64,000 nt of DNA from positions 124,001-188,000 of the forward strand of contig JAFMSR010000034.1 in NCBI GenBank assembly GCA_022818135.1, in the 5' to 3' direction. Positions 29,846-41,935 of the stretch are shown here, in pieces (the first letter of the stretch is position 1; each line of letters begins with the position of its first letter). Source of the stretch: Saxidomus purpurata (Eukaryota > Mollusca > Bivalvia > Venerida > Veneridae). Under the pieces are notes generated by a model. It worked only from the letters and a program-made list of their open reading frames with translations. It did no database searches and was not told where the DNA came from. The translations under genes were made by a program, and so were the position numbers.

Positions 29846-30390
29846 AAACAATTATTTAGCTGCACAATGTAAAATGCAACTCCAAATTGTGAAGATATTC
29901 TACATCAAATAAACAAGCAATTAAAAAAGCCGATTTTTGGTAATTACCGGACAGTTTCATCGGATTAATTGCATGTGTTTGCTTCAGATGTGAAGGTGAC
30001 AATTAAATGTTAGAACCTCTTCTAATTATCAAAAGCATCTTAATTTATTGCGCCCGTCTTTTGAGGTGCAAACAACTTTACAAGAAACAAAAGTCAGCTG
30101 TTAAAATTGCAGTGGGCATTCGCATCACAGTCCCGATTACGGGATGCTTTTTCACTGGCCACTGACCGCGGACGGTAGGTGACTGCTGTTCCCAGTCTTT
30201 TAAAGAGCAAATTTGGATGGGGGATATTCTGACTGGCTGTTGTCAGCAGGTGACCTCTAGTTAAAGGTGACCTTTTGCACAAGTTTGACTGTATTGTCAA
30301 ATTAGAATATTGATTAGATACTGATTTTTAATGAAGACAACAGAAAAAGTGTAAAATTTAGGGCAGTTGTATGTAAAGATTTAAATTTTT

Positions 30391-31063
30391 GTCGAGCCCG
30401 CCTGCAGTGAGCCTGATATAGTTGTAACTTTTGGCGGTTCGGTGTATGTGCTTGCGTCCGGACCATATCTTTTTCATGCATGAAGGGATTTTGATGTTAC
30501 GTGGCACAAATGTTCCCATCACGAGAGGGAGTGTCATGCAAGAACCAGGTCCCTAGGTCTAAGGTGAAGGTCACACTTGGAGGTTAAAGGTCAAATTCAA
30601 GAATGACTTTGTCCGGAGCATATCTTTTTCATGCATGGAGGGATTTAATTTAACTTGGCACAAATGTTCACCATCATCAGACGGAGTGTCATACGCAAGA
30701 ACCAGGTCCCTAAGTCTAAGGTCAAGGTCACACTCAGAGGTTAAAGTTCAAAGTCAAGAATATCTTAAGTTGTCTGGAGCATTTCTTCTTCATGCATGGA
30801 GGGATTTTGATGTTACTTTGTACAAATGTTCACCACCATGGGCTACCCTTGTTTTTAGAATTACTTCCCTTTGTTGTTACTATAAATAGCTTATATTGTA
30901 ACTTTTTTATTTTTGGCCGTAGAGAAAAATTGAGACCACTTTTCTGTGGCACAATATGCATGTTACATCCAATATTTAGGTGTATTTTGACCCATCTCTG
31001 CTTGGTTAGGAGTTAGCCCTTTTGACATATGGTGGGCTCGACATGTTGCACGTGGGCATCTAG
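30391..31063 (-). mobile_element. Helentron-like element, CTAGATGCCCACGTG family, E2 insertion
   Basis: It is absent from the mirror site near 20,375. In minus orientation it starts CTAGATGCCCACGTGCAAC and ends GGCGGGCTCGAC, with the subterminal inverted pair GTCGAGCCC/GGGCTCGAC. It is inserted between A and A (T and T on the other strand) without target duplication. The core has repeated units with TTCATGCATGGAGGGATTT and AAGAACCAGGTCCCTA. A second member is at 39,752-40,648. Confidence 0.7.
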
Positions 31064-31604
31064 TTTAAATAGTTCACTAGAAACACTTGACAATGATGCC
31101 CAATACATGAGATAAATTTCCAAGTATTTGCAGTGGAAATGGTGATGAAATGTTAGCTGTGAATTTAATATCAAATGATCAGAATATGCATTGAAATTTT
31201 GAAAGAGAATATAATGTCGGTCAGTCCGTCACATAAACTTAACGTTGGCTATAACTTTGCCATTTCTTAATATTTCTTTATCAAACTTCCCAATTGTATT
31301 GCTTATGATGAAAAAGTCGTCATGCCACCAGATTTTGTAGGTAAAGGTCATATTTGACAAAGTTATGCCCCCTTTTGTGCTTAGATTTTGTCACCAAAAC
31401 TTAATGTTGGCTATAACTTTGCCATTTCTTAAGATTTCTTCATCGTACTTTCAAATTGCATTGCTAATGACATAAGGGTTGTAATGTACTCAAATTGTGT
31501 ATGTCAAGGTCATTTTTGACAGAGTTATGCCCCTTTTGTACTTTTTTGATTGTGTCACGAAAACTTAACATTGGCTATAACCTGATAACTTTGACATTTC
31601 TTAA

Positions 31605-31933
31605 AGCTGCTTGCTCTCAGTTACTGTTGATTTTTTTTTTTTTTAAGATTGACAACTTTATTCATTAGAATAAAATGAAAGACTGTCCAGAATCGAAATA
31701 TAAGCAATAATCTAGGAAGAAATTGATTGAAAATGTTGATGTTACATGGAACTGCCACTTAACATGTTTATATTGAAATTTCAAAAGCGTTTGCTTATTT
31801 TTGTAAATTTAGAGATATACCGGACTTAAATTTATGCTGGAGCCTTTTTATATGACCATATGTTCTAAAATACGTTATTTACATGCAGTTTTGAGATCTT
31901 TATTTTTTAACCAAAATCTGAGAGCGAGCAGCT
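31605..31933. mobile_element. TTAA MITE (AAAGCTGCTTGCTCT), E2 copy
   Basis: TTAA occurs at 31,601-04 and 31,934-37. The ends are AGCTGCTTGCTCTCAG and CTGAGAGCGAGCAGCT. It is a second member of the family, about 330 bp, inserted in a tandem unit. Confidence 0.72.
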
Positions 31934-32290
31934 TTAACATCAAATTTTCAAATTGTATTGTTAATGACAAAAAGAACGTGATGCCACAAAATTAGTAAGG
32001 TCACAGTAATAGGTTACAGAGTTATGTCCTTTTTTATACTTAGATTTTGTCACAAAATTATTGGTTATTTTGACAAAGTGCAAGAGGGCGACAAAGTGTT
32101 CTTTTCAACACCAGTCTTAGTTTATAGTTAACATGGTTAATACATGTACTTTCCAGACGCATCAGCTGAAATGTTGATGATCTTATAAATCATAAAGAAG
32201 AACATGATTGTTGTTGTTGTTGAAGCTTCCCTTATAATTATCAATTCAAAGTCTTGTGTGATACAGGGCACATATATCAGTAACCACTTG

Positions 32291-32501
32291 AAAACAAAAA
32301 TAATATCAAACAGGGAAAGCCACGTACCAAAAACGCAGCCTCCCCAAAACGAGCCCCACAGCACCCAGAAGTGCACACCACCAACACACACACACACACA
32401 CACAACACACACATACACACAATCATGTACACACACACACACTAGCATACAAAGCACGAGGACAAAACGAACAATTAAAGGAACACAGTGGAGTGGAGTG
32501 A
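32291..32501. mobile_element. Insertion with ATATCAAACAGGGAA module and (AC)n, E2 only
   Basis: About 210 bases interrupt the mirrored sequence CACTTGAA-GTATTAA (complement at 19,345-19,360). It begins AACAAAAATAATATCAAACA, continues with the shared GCAGCCTCCCCAAAACGAGC, an (AC)n tract (32,382-32,450), and ends GTGGAGTGGAGTGAA. It is the longest member of this short family here. Confidence 0.6.
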
Positions 32502-32631
32502 AGTATTAATTTAAAACTTTGTTGTAGTGTTCAGGGTTACTCTTGACTTAATATCTTGCTCTTTACGGTCATTCTTTGCACTTTGATAATACACAGATTC
32601 TTGTCTTTGCCTTTTACTGCCCAAACATTTC

Positions 32632-33345
32632 CTTGTCCGGAGCATAACTTGAAAACTACTAGTTGGAATTGAATACAACTTCATACAACCACATTGAGAG
32701 TAAGTGCAGTGTACAAGAACCATAACGCTATCTTGACTAATTACAGAGATATTGCCCTTTGTTACTTTTCCTTGTCCGGAGCATAACTTGAAAACTACGG
32801 GTTTGAATTCAATACAACTTCATACAATGGTCAAGCGCAATGAGAGGAAGTTCAGTGAACAGGAACCATAACTCTGTCTTGACTGATTACAAAGATATTG
32901 CCCTTTGTTACTTTTCCTTGTCCAGAGCATAACTTGAAAATTACTTGTTTGAATTCAATACAACTTCATACAATGGTCAAACACAGTGAGAGGAAGTGCA
33001 GTGCACAGGAACCATTAGTCTATCTTGACTACAGAGTTATTGCCCTTTGCTTTTTTCCTTGTTTGGAGCATTGCTTGAAAACTACTAGTTGGAATTCAAT
33101 ACAACTTCATACAATGGTCAAGTACATTGAGAGGAAGTGCAGTGCACAGGAACCATTACTCTATCTGTACTCATTTAAGAGTTATTGCCCTTTGTCACTT
33201 TTCCTTGTTTGGAGCATAACTTGAAAACTACAGGTTTGAATTCAATACAACTTCATAAAGTGGTCCAGCACAATGAGAGGAAGTGCAGTGTACAAGAACC
33301 ATACTCTATCCTGACAAATTACAGAATTATTGCCAAGAACAATAT
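32632..33345. repeat. 146-bp tandem repeat array in E2, about five units
   Basis: Units are in the complementary orientation to 13,170-14,381, with GTACAAGAACCATAACTCTA, TTACTTTTCCTTGTCCGGAG and AATACAACTTCATACAATGG. The array is shorter than in E1 (about nine units), so copy number changed after the copies separated. Confidence 0.8.
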
Positions 33346-33901
33346 CTCTATTTTAGTTTTTTTTGCAAGGTATTCTGTTACTACGAATTTCCTCAGGTTA
33401 TGAACAGTCTTCTTTCGGGGGTATTAATAACATTTAGTGATAGGTCTAGTTCTTATGGGTATGGTCCAGATACAATGAGAGTCCTGGCACTACAGACATT
33501 ACTGGTTCTTTTACAACAGAACATGCAGCCCCGGGTTAACGTCTTCATCCTCAAGATAACTAATAGTATTAATGTCAGTGATGGAGCCGGAGATCAATCT
33601 GGTGAATTGTGGCTTACTAGTCCAGTGTGTTATATGATTGAATTATGGATCCGAATATAAAGATCAGTTAAAAGAAGTGTGATTTTACATTGAACATGAA
33701 TATGAAGCTTGGTTTTACAGTGTGATGTCAATGATCAGTACAATTACCAGGGTAAGTGATACATACACCTGGAAAACGTTAATACCATCATACCTTGAAA
33801 TTAACTGATTTTGTTACAAGAGAAGAGTAGGTAAATGTGTTGATAAGAATTATAAGCTTACAACAAATGCAATACTGTACTGATTCTTTTACTGAAATAT
33901 T

Positions 33902-33971
33902 TTGGTGGTGCAATGGTTTACGCTCTGAAATACCAATCTGGAAGTCCCTGGTTTGAATACCATCCAGGGCA
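33902..33971 (+). repeat. tRNA-like sequence in E2
   Basis: This is the mirror copy of 12,563-12,632: TGGTGCAATGGTTTACGC, then GGTTTGAATACC. Its presence in both copies means it was already part of the ancestral element. Confidence 0.5.
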
Positions 33972-35307
33972 CTAGAAGTTTCAGTGTTTTATACCACATA
34001 GAGATGAACTGGTTTGAAAAATTTGTATTTTGTAAATTGAAAATTTGTAAAAGAGCTAGGATCTAGTACCTAGATTCCCTGTCATTTGCATCTGTCTTTT
34101 AAACCTGAATCTGAGGGAAGTCTTCGTAGTTCATGTACACCCAGGACAGGGTTCATATAGTAATGTACAGACTCTGCCCGGGGAAAATCCTAGGGTTGAC
34201 CGGTGACTATAAAACAATCTAAATGAAGTTTTAACTTTATCACTTTTTATTTATTTCCAAAATTACATTCTAACACAAGCGGCTGCTATAAACAAATAGG
34301 GAAAAGCCAAATTTTAATTAACAATAAAAATTCAGCATGTTTTTCCAAGGACAATGTGCGGTAAATGACGTGACATATGTAAACAAGTGCGTCCAATCGT
34401 ATTTCGCGTTTCATGGATACAATGAAGTTATACTACACGTTAAATAAAGTTTGGGATAGTTTTCAAAGAAAGTCGTTTGGATGCGAAACATACTACGCAA
34501 CCAAAGTCCTGACTATATTTTATTCAACGATAAAATACAGTGAGATATTTATTATTTCTTAATTAAAGTGAAGAATAATTTAGAACTATAAGCAACTTGC
34601 TATCGTTACTTTTAGGCCCATTGATAGCCATGAGAGGTACTGGTTTATTGCAGAAATACTTTGCATGATTCTGGTCATTCACTTGATTTCAAATTTATTT
34701 GGCATTCAAATGTTTGTAGATTATCAGTTAAATCAGGAATGTTATATACTGGATCCCTTGTTACAGGGAATATTTGCAGTGAGTTACAGCTAAAGCTAAG
34801 TGAGTAAGTGACTAATGCATGAGGCAATAAAGTGATTACTGGCTGAAGTTATTTAGCTAAGTGTTACACAATATTATTGCTTATACTTTAGTTTTTATCA
34901 TTCTTTATTACATCATAATCATAATGAATAATTTCCGCCCATCACCAGTACAGCTCCTCAACCCCTTTTCTTAGGCCTAGCGTAACTGGTCATGATAGTA
35001 TCTATTTAATTGTAACATTTTAATTTATTTAAGATTTTGATGATACTTCAAGTGTATAAAACCAAAAATGTAGATATGAAGTGTAAACTGAGTTAAAAAT
35101 TAAACATTTCCGAAATTTGGAAATTTAAACATGTTTTTATTAAATCAAATGTACTATAGTGTGACCAGTCATTTTCTTAGTTAGAACATTTCCGAAACGA
35201 TGGTCACTATTTCGACCGAATTTATTGGACGGTAAAGCCTTGAGAATAATGTAAACGAATGGTGAAAGCTTTACTGATTATGCCCTAAAATGGCGAGGAA
35301 AATATAT

Positions 35308-35497
35308 ATGCGCATGCGTAATGTCGTTTTCTCGTTTCACGCGGCGCATGCGCAAATGTAAATTCACGTTTCACGGTACGCATGCGCAGAAGGGAATTCT
35401 CGTTTAACGGTTACACGGTTAAACGATTACCGCATGGTAAACGAACGAAAAACGGTTATTTTCCCGAAAACGCGGAAGTTAAACGCAGGCGGTACTG
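35308..35497 (-). repeat. E2 right terminus with NRF1-like sites
   Basis: This is the mirror of 10,938-11,120. The tip is the complement of CAGTACCGCCTGCGTTTAAC and keeps the CTTCCGCG next to the terminal repeat that E1 has lost. Three GCGCATGCG-type palindromes are conserved. Confidence 0.65.
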
Positions 35498-35968
35498 TAT
35501 AGTACATTTCCCCATTATTACCGTCATCATACATTTCTACTCCAGCGTTTTTGTTTGTTTTATCTTTGGTGTTTTGCTCCATATATGTCTTCTTGAATCT
35601 CTCTACTTTAACACATAATTGCTACTGAAATAAAACATCCTTCCTGAAGTGTAAGTTCCAACAAAATCTTCAATTCAGAATTTCCAGCTTCTTGACTCTA
35701 CAGGTTGAGGATCATCACAAAAAAAACATTATTTTTCACACTGCAAGGATTGACTGTTTTCCTACAGTTTTCATATGTTGGTGTTTTGAACTTCCCTCAT
35801 CACTGCATGCTTGTGACACTTATTCTCATCATACTCATAGGCATGATTTCTACAAAAAATAAAGAATATCACTATGTCTATATTCTAAAAATCATCCAAT
35901 TTGCATAGAAAAGCAGAATAATTTGGTACCAGCAGAGTAAAGGTTCAAAACTATGATAACATTATTAA

Positions 35969-36800
35969 GGTAGCAGACTCCTAATAAAAACCTCCACTTG
36001 AAACTCTTCAATTTTAATGCCCTAGCCTAGGTTGTTAAGCATTTGACTGAAGATCTTTTTGAGGTTTTTGGTAGGTTCGAATCCAGCCGGGATCAAAAAT
36101 GTTTTTTTTACTTTTTCTTCTTTCTTTTCATTATTTTGCATATTTCTTCATATGTTTATATTGTTTTTCGACTAAAAAGAAATTAGATATTTTTTTTACA
36201 CATAAATATTAGCTTATTTGAAGATTCTATTACCTGCAGACACGTCTTAAATCACCGATGGGTATTTTCAAACTTCAAATTATTTTAGATAGAGACGGTA
36301 AAATATTGTGAATTTTTGGCATGCTGTTCCCAAAATATTATTGATAATTACCTGGTATAGTTATACAAAAAGTCATGCCCCATTTTTAGAAAATGTTGAT
36401 TTTTCTTTAAAACTTTGATGTTCAAAATTGAACATCGCCAAAAAAGTACATGAAAATTGTAACACTATCTGATTATTTCATAAATGTTTTATAAAACCTG
36501 TTGATAATATAGTAAATGGTGTATAATTTCTGAAAGAAAATATAGGTCTTGTTACTCTGATACCAAATCTGCACCAAATCATTGAATAATAAATGAAATA
36601 CATGTACTTTCTTACCTCTGGTATGATGTCATTTTATAAATAATTCCACAATGGGGGTAGGGTCATTCAAATTCCTATAACTTAATTTTTTCACGGTAAA
36701 TTTCTTTTAAAATTTGTTTTTAAATCCTGGAAATGATACAGATTAAGAAAACATTAAGCCTATAATGATTTGAATTGGTGCCCATTAAGGGTCTACTACC
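35969..36800. mobile_element. TTAA element with GGTAG ends, 832 bp, E1 only
   Basis: TTAA occurs at 35,965-68 and 36,801-04; the empty site is in E2 near 28,668. The terminal repeats are GGTAGCAGACTCCTAATAA and, inverted, GGTAGTAGACCCTTAATGG. No transposase frame is seen. TTAA targets with GG-type ends fit Kolobok-like MITEs, though piggyBac is not excluded. It contains a tRNA-Phe-like stretch at 36,021-36,100. Confidence 0.75.
36021..36100 (+). repeat. tRNA-Phe-like sequence inside the TTAA element
   Basis: A box-A-like TAGCCTAGGTTGTTAAGC, an anticodon-loop-like GACTGAAGATC (GAA) and a perfect box B GGTTCGAATCC lie at tRNA spacing. It ends GGGATCAAAAATG and a T run. Acceptor pairing is poor, so it is a tRNA-derived fragment rather than a gene. 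Confidence 0.45.
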
Positions 36801-37326
36801 TTAAGATTAAAATGTGTACAAAGACACAGTGTCTCATGTAAAAAGCCAAGTATAAGCTATTAAGCACAGTTTCCACTGCTTTCTCAGATTCAGCAAAAAA
36901 CATCAGAGACATCCCTTCTTTTAATAGTGCTATAATTTTGTTGGATTTAATTTTTTAATAACACGGTTCAACTATGCTTTGGGTCAGTGCTATATGACAG
37001 AAATATCTGGATCTACACTACCTTGCTTTGTGATACTGTAGTTTATAAGGTTATGCAATCTTACATAACATACTGATAAGAAGGATTTCAATACTGCCTG
37101 GGGCAATCAATAATTTAAAATAAATAAAAGTGCAACAATAAGAATTTAAAGGTCTCATATTTCAACAACAGGACCTTTATAAAACAGAGGAACAAAATAA
37201 AAATGAATTATAATCATGTTTCCATGATAAAATTGGTGTAGGCTCAATAACTAGTATGTACTATTCTTTGAAAGCACCTTTTCATATGACAAATATATAA
37301 AAAGTCAGATTTCATATACATTTTGT

Positions 37327-37573
37327 ATAGGTCAGTCACACTCAGATCTCATTGGTCGCCGTGATTAGCTTACTCTTTGGCAACCAATCAAATTCAACCT
37401 TTGGCTATACTGGCTGGAAATTGCAGTCAGGTAAATTTCTCCTATTTTTTGGCTTCAAAATTTTGTCTTTTAGGCATGAAGGGAGACATGCCGGGGTCTC
37501 ATCCCAATATTAAGCTAACATACATGCTCTTTGGGACGGACCTTGATAAAATTCTCATCAAATCAAATCAAAT
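37327..37573 (+). mobile_element. SINE-like retroelement, copy 1, with 11-bp duplication
   Basis: It is flanked by ATACATTTTGT at 37,316-26 and 37,574-84 and is absent from the mirror site near 28,175. It contains TTGGCTATACTGGCTGGAAA and GGAGACATGCCGGGGTCTC, and ends in ATCAAATCAAATCAAAT, a short-repeat tail. The variable-length target duplication and tail fit LINE-mobilised SINEs. The head lacks a clear tRNA promoter. Confidence 0.78.
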
Positions 37574-38521
37574 ATACATTTTGTTTATATAATAAGTCAA
37601 GTGATTTTTTTTGTCTAAAAGGACACTTACTTACTAATATTATACCAATGTGGTTTTAAGGTTATTTCAATTTTGTCTGCTAATAACAGATAATTCATGA
37701 GAGTTATTTCTCACATTATTTCTAAAAACAAGCATCATTCTAGACATTCATGTATTATGGTCAATCTGAACTTTATAACTTGAAAAATCAAAATAAACAT
37801 GTACCATTGTCTTCATCTAAATAATATTGGGAATAAATTACACTATTAATTTATGAAAGGCCCTGTGTTACAAAAGAACACAATGAAATGGTGGATTACT
37901 ACAAACCGCCAGTCAGCAACAGATGAAAAGTATTTTGTTTATTTATATGTGAGCTAGGTGCTTGACAATTTGAAAAATTCTTTTAAAAAGCTAAAAAAAA
38001 CACGCTAACACGCATTCAAATTTTAGAAATAAAACTGGAATAGTGAAAATAAGGGATGTATTAATAAGGCAGGAAAAATATATATATTCAAATCAAAATT
38101 CATAACTGCATAATTTAAACATGGTTAAAGAAAACATGTAAATTTAATTTCTCCTCAAAATGAGTTTTAAAAAATTAAATTATTAGCTTCATTTCACAAT
38201 GTTTCACACATTATAAAAATTGATCTATTTTTCTCATACAATCAAAATGCTCGTATTAACATTTAGAAGTTTTCTATTTTATTTGTTTTGTTAACATGGT
38301 AATAATTGAGATCATCTGAAGCATCAAAAACTTTCAGAAATTTACATTATCACTGCATTAGGCGCATAAGAAACATCATTTAACCGTTACCACTCTGGTA
38401 GAAAGTGTTCCCGCCTTTGCTTTCAGCGCAGATCATGATCATTCTGCCTGGACAGAAACCCCTAATATTTTCGTTTGAAAGATTTTAACAAAAGCTGAGA
38501 AAATATTATTACCATCTTTAC

Positions 38522-38597
38522 CTAATTTGACTTGGCAGCTTCTATGCCGAGGGTTTTCCACAGAAATGACGTCATATTCACCCGTATTCAAGGAGGT
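38522..38597 (-). other. Exon-like 76-bp segment in E1
   Basis: This is the mirror of 27,128-27,203. It has an AG acceptor, GTAAAG donor and an open frame reading SLNTGEYDVISVENPRHRSC. Changes between the copies are few (I/V and P/H). Whether it is a captured host exon or part of an element gene is unknown. Confidence 0.4.
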
Positions 38598-39751
38598 CTG
38601 AAAAGGCATATGTAAAACTTGAAATTTTAACACACTGAGTAGCAATCCCCATACACGTAATTGTCATGCGTATATAAGCTTGAAATGATGGCATCACTTC
38701 CCACTTCTTTGTTACGGGGGTATACATAGTAAACAGAATTCTGATGTGATATAATATTAATCTATGGCCTTTTCTGCAACATCCCTAACCATGGTAAAAA
38801 TGAAAATTCTGATGACAATCCATGACAAAAGTTTTAAGTCCCAGGAGCACATTGAATACTCTTCATTGTCTTCTATAGAAAAATGAATTTACAGGTAGAA
38901 TAATGAATGCTAGAACAGTGTTTGATGTATACTTTCCTTCATTCCTTTGCCGCTGTAACCTCACTTAACACATTCTCAGAACACTTTTCCTATTTTTTGC
39001 AATATCATCGTAAAAAATAATGCGCTATACATGTACAAGACTTAATATAATGTAATGCAGTACTTTTGATTTACAAATAAAAAGCAATGTAAGGAATGTT
39101 TTTCGTACAAATAATTGCCAGTTTCACCGGTAAGGGATTGCTCTTTTTAATGTAAAAGCTACAAGTAATTTGAAATACAAATTGCTCCAGGGACTATAAA
39201 TTTTTGGGGGCATTTTAAACGCCTGGAACATTCCGAAATAAGAGGTATTGATTTTGGTTCAATTTAATATGTGGCTACCATTTTCACTTTGAGGCTCCGA
39301 AAGGTATTTTTGGCTGCAGCATCATCGAAGAATGCAGACAAAACATAATTATGATGTCAAAATGATTGTAAAGACTAACTGAAAATACTGGGTTTTATAA
39401 TCAGTTACTACCACGACATGCAACTGGGGCTCCCTGATAGAAAGTGAACTTAGTACACCTAGGCACGTTCCTTTCTTGGGCAAAGTAGGGCTCAACTGTA
39501 AAAAATATTCATCTAAAGCCTTCAACTAAAGTAACTTATCATTTGATCCAATGAAACAAATAAAACAAAAATAAAGATTAAGTCAGGCTGAGAGTTCCAT
39601 GTATGGTGGACAGACAATTAATTTACATTTCATTACATTAGCATGATTAGTAAACAATTTAAAATAGAATTCAATCAATTAATATTTTCATTTTCGTCAA
39701 TGACATTACATCATAAAACATGACTGTGTAACATAGAGTGACTGTTGTAAA

Positions 39752-40648
39752 CTAGATGCCCACGTGCAACATGTCGAGCCCGCCATATGTCAAAAGGGCT
39801 AACTCCTTACCAAGTAGAGATGGGTCAAAATACACCCAATATTGGATGTAACATGTATGTTGTACCACAGAAAAGTGGTCTCGATTTTTCTCTACGGCCA
39901 GTAATAAAAAAGTTACAATATAAGCTATTTATAGTAACAACAAAGGGAAGTAATTCTAATTCAACCTTTGGCTATACTGGCTGGAAATTGCAGTCAGGTA
40001 AATTTCTCCTATTTCTGGCTTCAAAATGTTATTTTTTAGGCATGAAGGGAGACATGCCGGGGTCTCATCCAGATATTAAGCTAACATAAGTGCGCTTTTG
40101 GACGGACCTTGATTAAATTCTCATCAAATCAAATCAAATCAAGTAATTCTAAAAACAAGGGTAGCCCATGGTGGTGAACATTTGTACAAAGTAACATCAA
40201 AATCCCTCCATGCATGAAGAAGAAATGCTCCAGACAAAGATATTCTTGACTTTGAACTTTAACCTCTAAGTGTGACCTTGACTTGACTTAGGGACCTGGT
40301 TCTTGCGAATGACACTCCGTCTTATGATGGTGAACATTTGTGTCAAGTTAAATTAAAATCCCTCCATGCATGAAAAAGATATGCTCCGGACAAAGTCATT
40401 CTTGAATTTGACCTTTAACCTCCAAGTGTGACCTTGACCTTAGACCTAGTGACCTGGTTCTTGCGCATGACACTCTGTCTCATGATGGTGAACATTTGTG
40501 CCAAGTAACATCAAAATCCCTCCATGCATGAACAAGATATGGTCCGGACAAAATCAGACGGACGGACGCACGCACGCACGTCCGCACGCACATACACCGA
40601 ACCGCCAAAAGTGACAACTATATCGAGCTCACCGCAAGCGGGCTCGAC
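39752..40648 (+). mobile_element. Helentron-like element, CTAGATGCCCACGTG family, E1 insertion
   Basis: It starts CTAGATGCCCACGTGCAAC and ends GCGGGCTCGAC. It is inserted within an A run (complement of 24,845-24,860) without target duplication. A small hairpin CCGC-AA-GCGG with flanking GAGC/GCTC precedes the end. The core repeats TCCCTCCATGCATGAA and GACCTTGACC-type words. A SINE is nested at 39,960-40,140. Confidence 0.72.
39960..40140 (+). mobile_element. SINE-like retroelement, copy 2, 5'-truncated
   Basis: It is flanked by AAGTAATTCTAA at 39,948-59 and 40,141-52. The related Helentron-like copy at 30,391-31,063 has the empty site (near 30,860). The sequence matches copy 1 from TTCAACCTTTGG onward and ends in the same ATCAAATCAAATC tail. 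Confidence 0.8.
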
Positions 40649-41565
40649 AAAAAACTTCATCGTAGGACACTGACGGTTGGCGACACCTCTATGCTTAATA
40701 CATCACTATGGAACTTAGGGGTGTCAACACTCCTGGTTGTCCGACGATGGCATTTCATATGATAAAGAGAAATAACAATTTTGAAGGCAAGTTTCATCAT
40801 ATGTGCCATAAAAGATTGATTTACAGTAAACCTAGAATTGTTCGCGGCGCCATTTTTTCGCATTGTATCGACGCCGTACATTTACGCGACTACAAAAAAT
40901 AAAATTAATGCTCGCGTTCCATCGGTATCACGAACTTCGTTAATATTAAATAGCAAAATTCTTTTCTAATGCTTAATTTTAATACACGGTGAGCAGATAT
41001 CGCAGTCTATTGCGTCAATATCAACTTTGGCAATTTGAAGCTGATTTCAAGTTCACAACAAAAGTTGATTTATCACTTATCTTTTATATTATGTCACGGT
41101 ACGACTGTGAGCTGTAATCGTGCACAGGATTAATAAATTTGTATATGTATTTTCATTCTAAAGTAAGCATTCAAAATGTCATAAATTTCGATCAGATGAA
41201 TACAATTGTTTATTCTATATCTATTTTATATATCCAATCGTGAACGTTTATTTGCAACACGTGATTGTACAATATATTGCCATATTGGAAGCACATGCAT
41301 ACAAAAAAATCCTGTATTTTTTCCATATTTGGACAGTACAACAGTCCCATGTTAACCATACGATAAAGCCCGAACGTGTGAAAATGATCCAAATGAAAAT
41401 CGGGTGAAGTATATAAGAGTTCTGACCATTTTAACGCCAAGTTTAATTGTCTTGAAATCAGGATTATTTGTCGTTTGCTTGTAAACACAAAGGGGTAAAA
41501 TGCAAGTCATGCCAATGTTGTCAGATTTGGATATATTCGCAAAATTAATCGCTGGTATCTTTTCA

Positions 41566-41692
41566 ACGGTCTCTTTGATTCCCCCAATGCATTTTCTTCA
41601 ATAATTTACCTCCCACTAACAGTCACCTCCAAACTCCAACAAGTATAGAATAAAACGGTTATTTGGGGCCTAACATTATTCTGAATAATATA
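41566..41692. other. E1-only segment, about 125 bp
   Basis: It interrupts sequence that is continuous in E2 near 23,925. No terminal repeats were recognised. It holds ATAAAACGGTTATTTGG, which resembles part of the nearby AGGTTATTTAACATTG repeat. Confidence 0.45.
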
Positions 41693-41789
41693 TATTTGCA
41701 TTCGTACTAAGCTGGGAAAATACAGAAAAGACAGAAATACAATATTCAGTGAATCATTTTTAATTTAAACTAAATACTATAGATATAGA

Positions 41790-41935
41790 ATAAAAAGGTT
41801 ATTTAACATTGTCCTGTACAATACGAGATATATTTGGACGAGCGGCTCGTCCAATATGGTTTTCTCAGCTGTGTACTCGTCCAAATATATTTCCGTATTG
41901 TACAGTATAACCTAATAATATCTACCATACAATGT
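41790..41935. repeat. Small inverted repeat (CTGTACAATACGAGATATAT)
   Basis: AGGTTATTTAACATTG, CTGTACAATACGAGATATAT and TTGGACGAG on the left are mirrored by CTCGTCCAAATATATTTCCG, TATTGTACAG and TATAACCT on the right. It looks like a foldback MITE. The E2 counterpart near 23,725-23,815 is shorter at the centre. Confidence 0.6.

Larger units (their letters stand above)
21630..35497 (-). mobile_element. E2: second copy of the same transposon, inverted inside E1
   Basis: E2 begins CAGTACCGCCAGCGTTTCAC and ends with the complement of CAGTACCGCCTGCGTTTAAC. TA lies at 21,628-29 and 35,498-99. Its first part (21,630-29,163) is the reverse complement of 35,500-47,590, and its second part (29,164-35,497) is the reverse complement of 10,938-21,627. 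The uninterrupted junction at 29,155-29,170 shows what the E1 target looked like before insertion, with a TG there in place of the duplicated TA. Copies differ by scattered substitutions and indels, so the insertion is not very recent. Confidence 0.8.

Noticed and set aside
32137..32457. A 106-codon frame with VCVCVHDCVYVCVVCVCVCV
   Set aside because: This is a translation of the (AC)n microsatellite and the short inserted module, not a gene.
33283..33660. A 125-codon plus-strand frame
   Set aside because: It starts in the 146-bp satellite and runs into element DNA; the mirror copy at 12.9-13.2 kb does not keep the frame.
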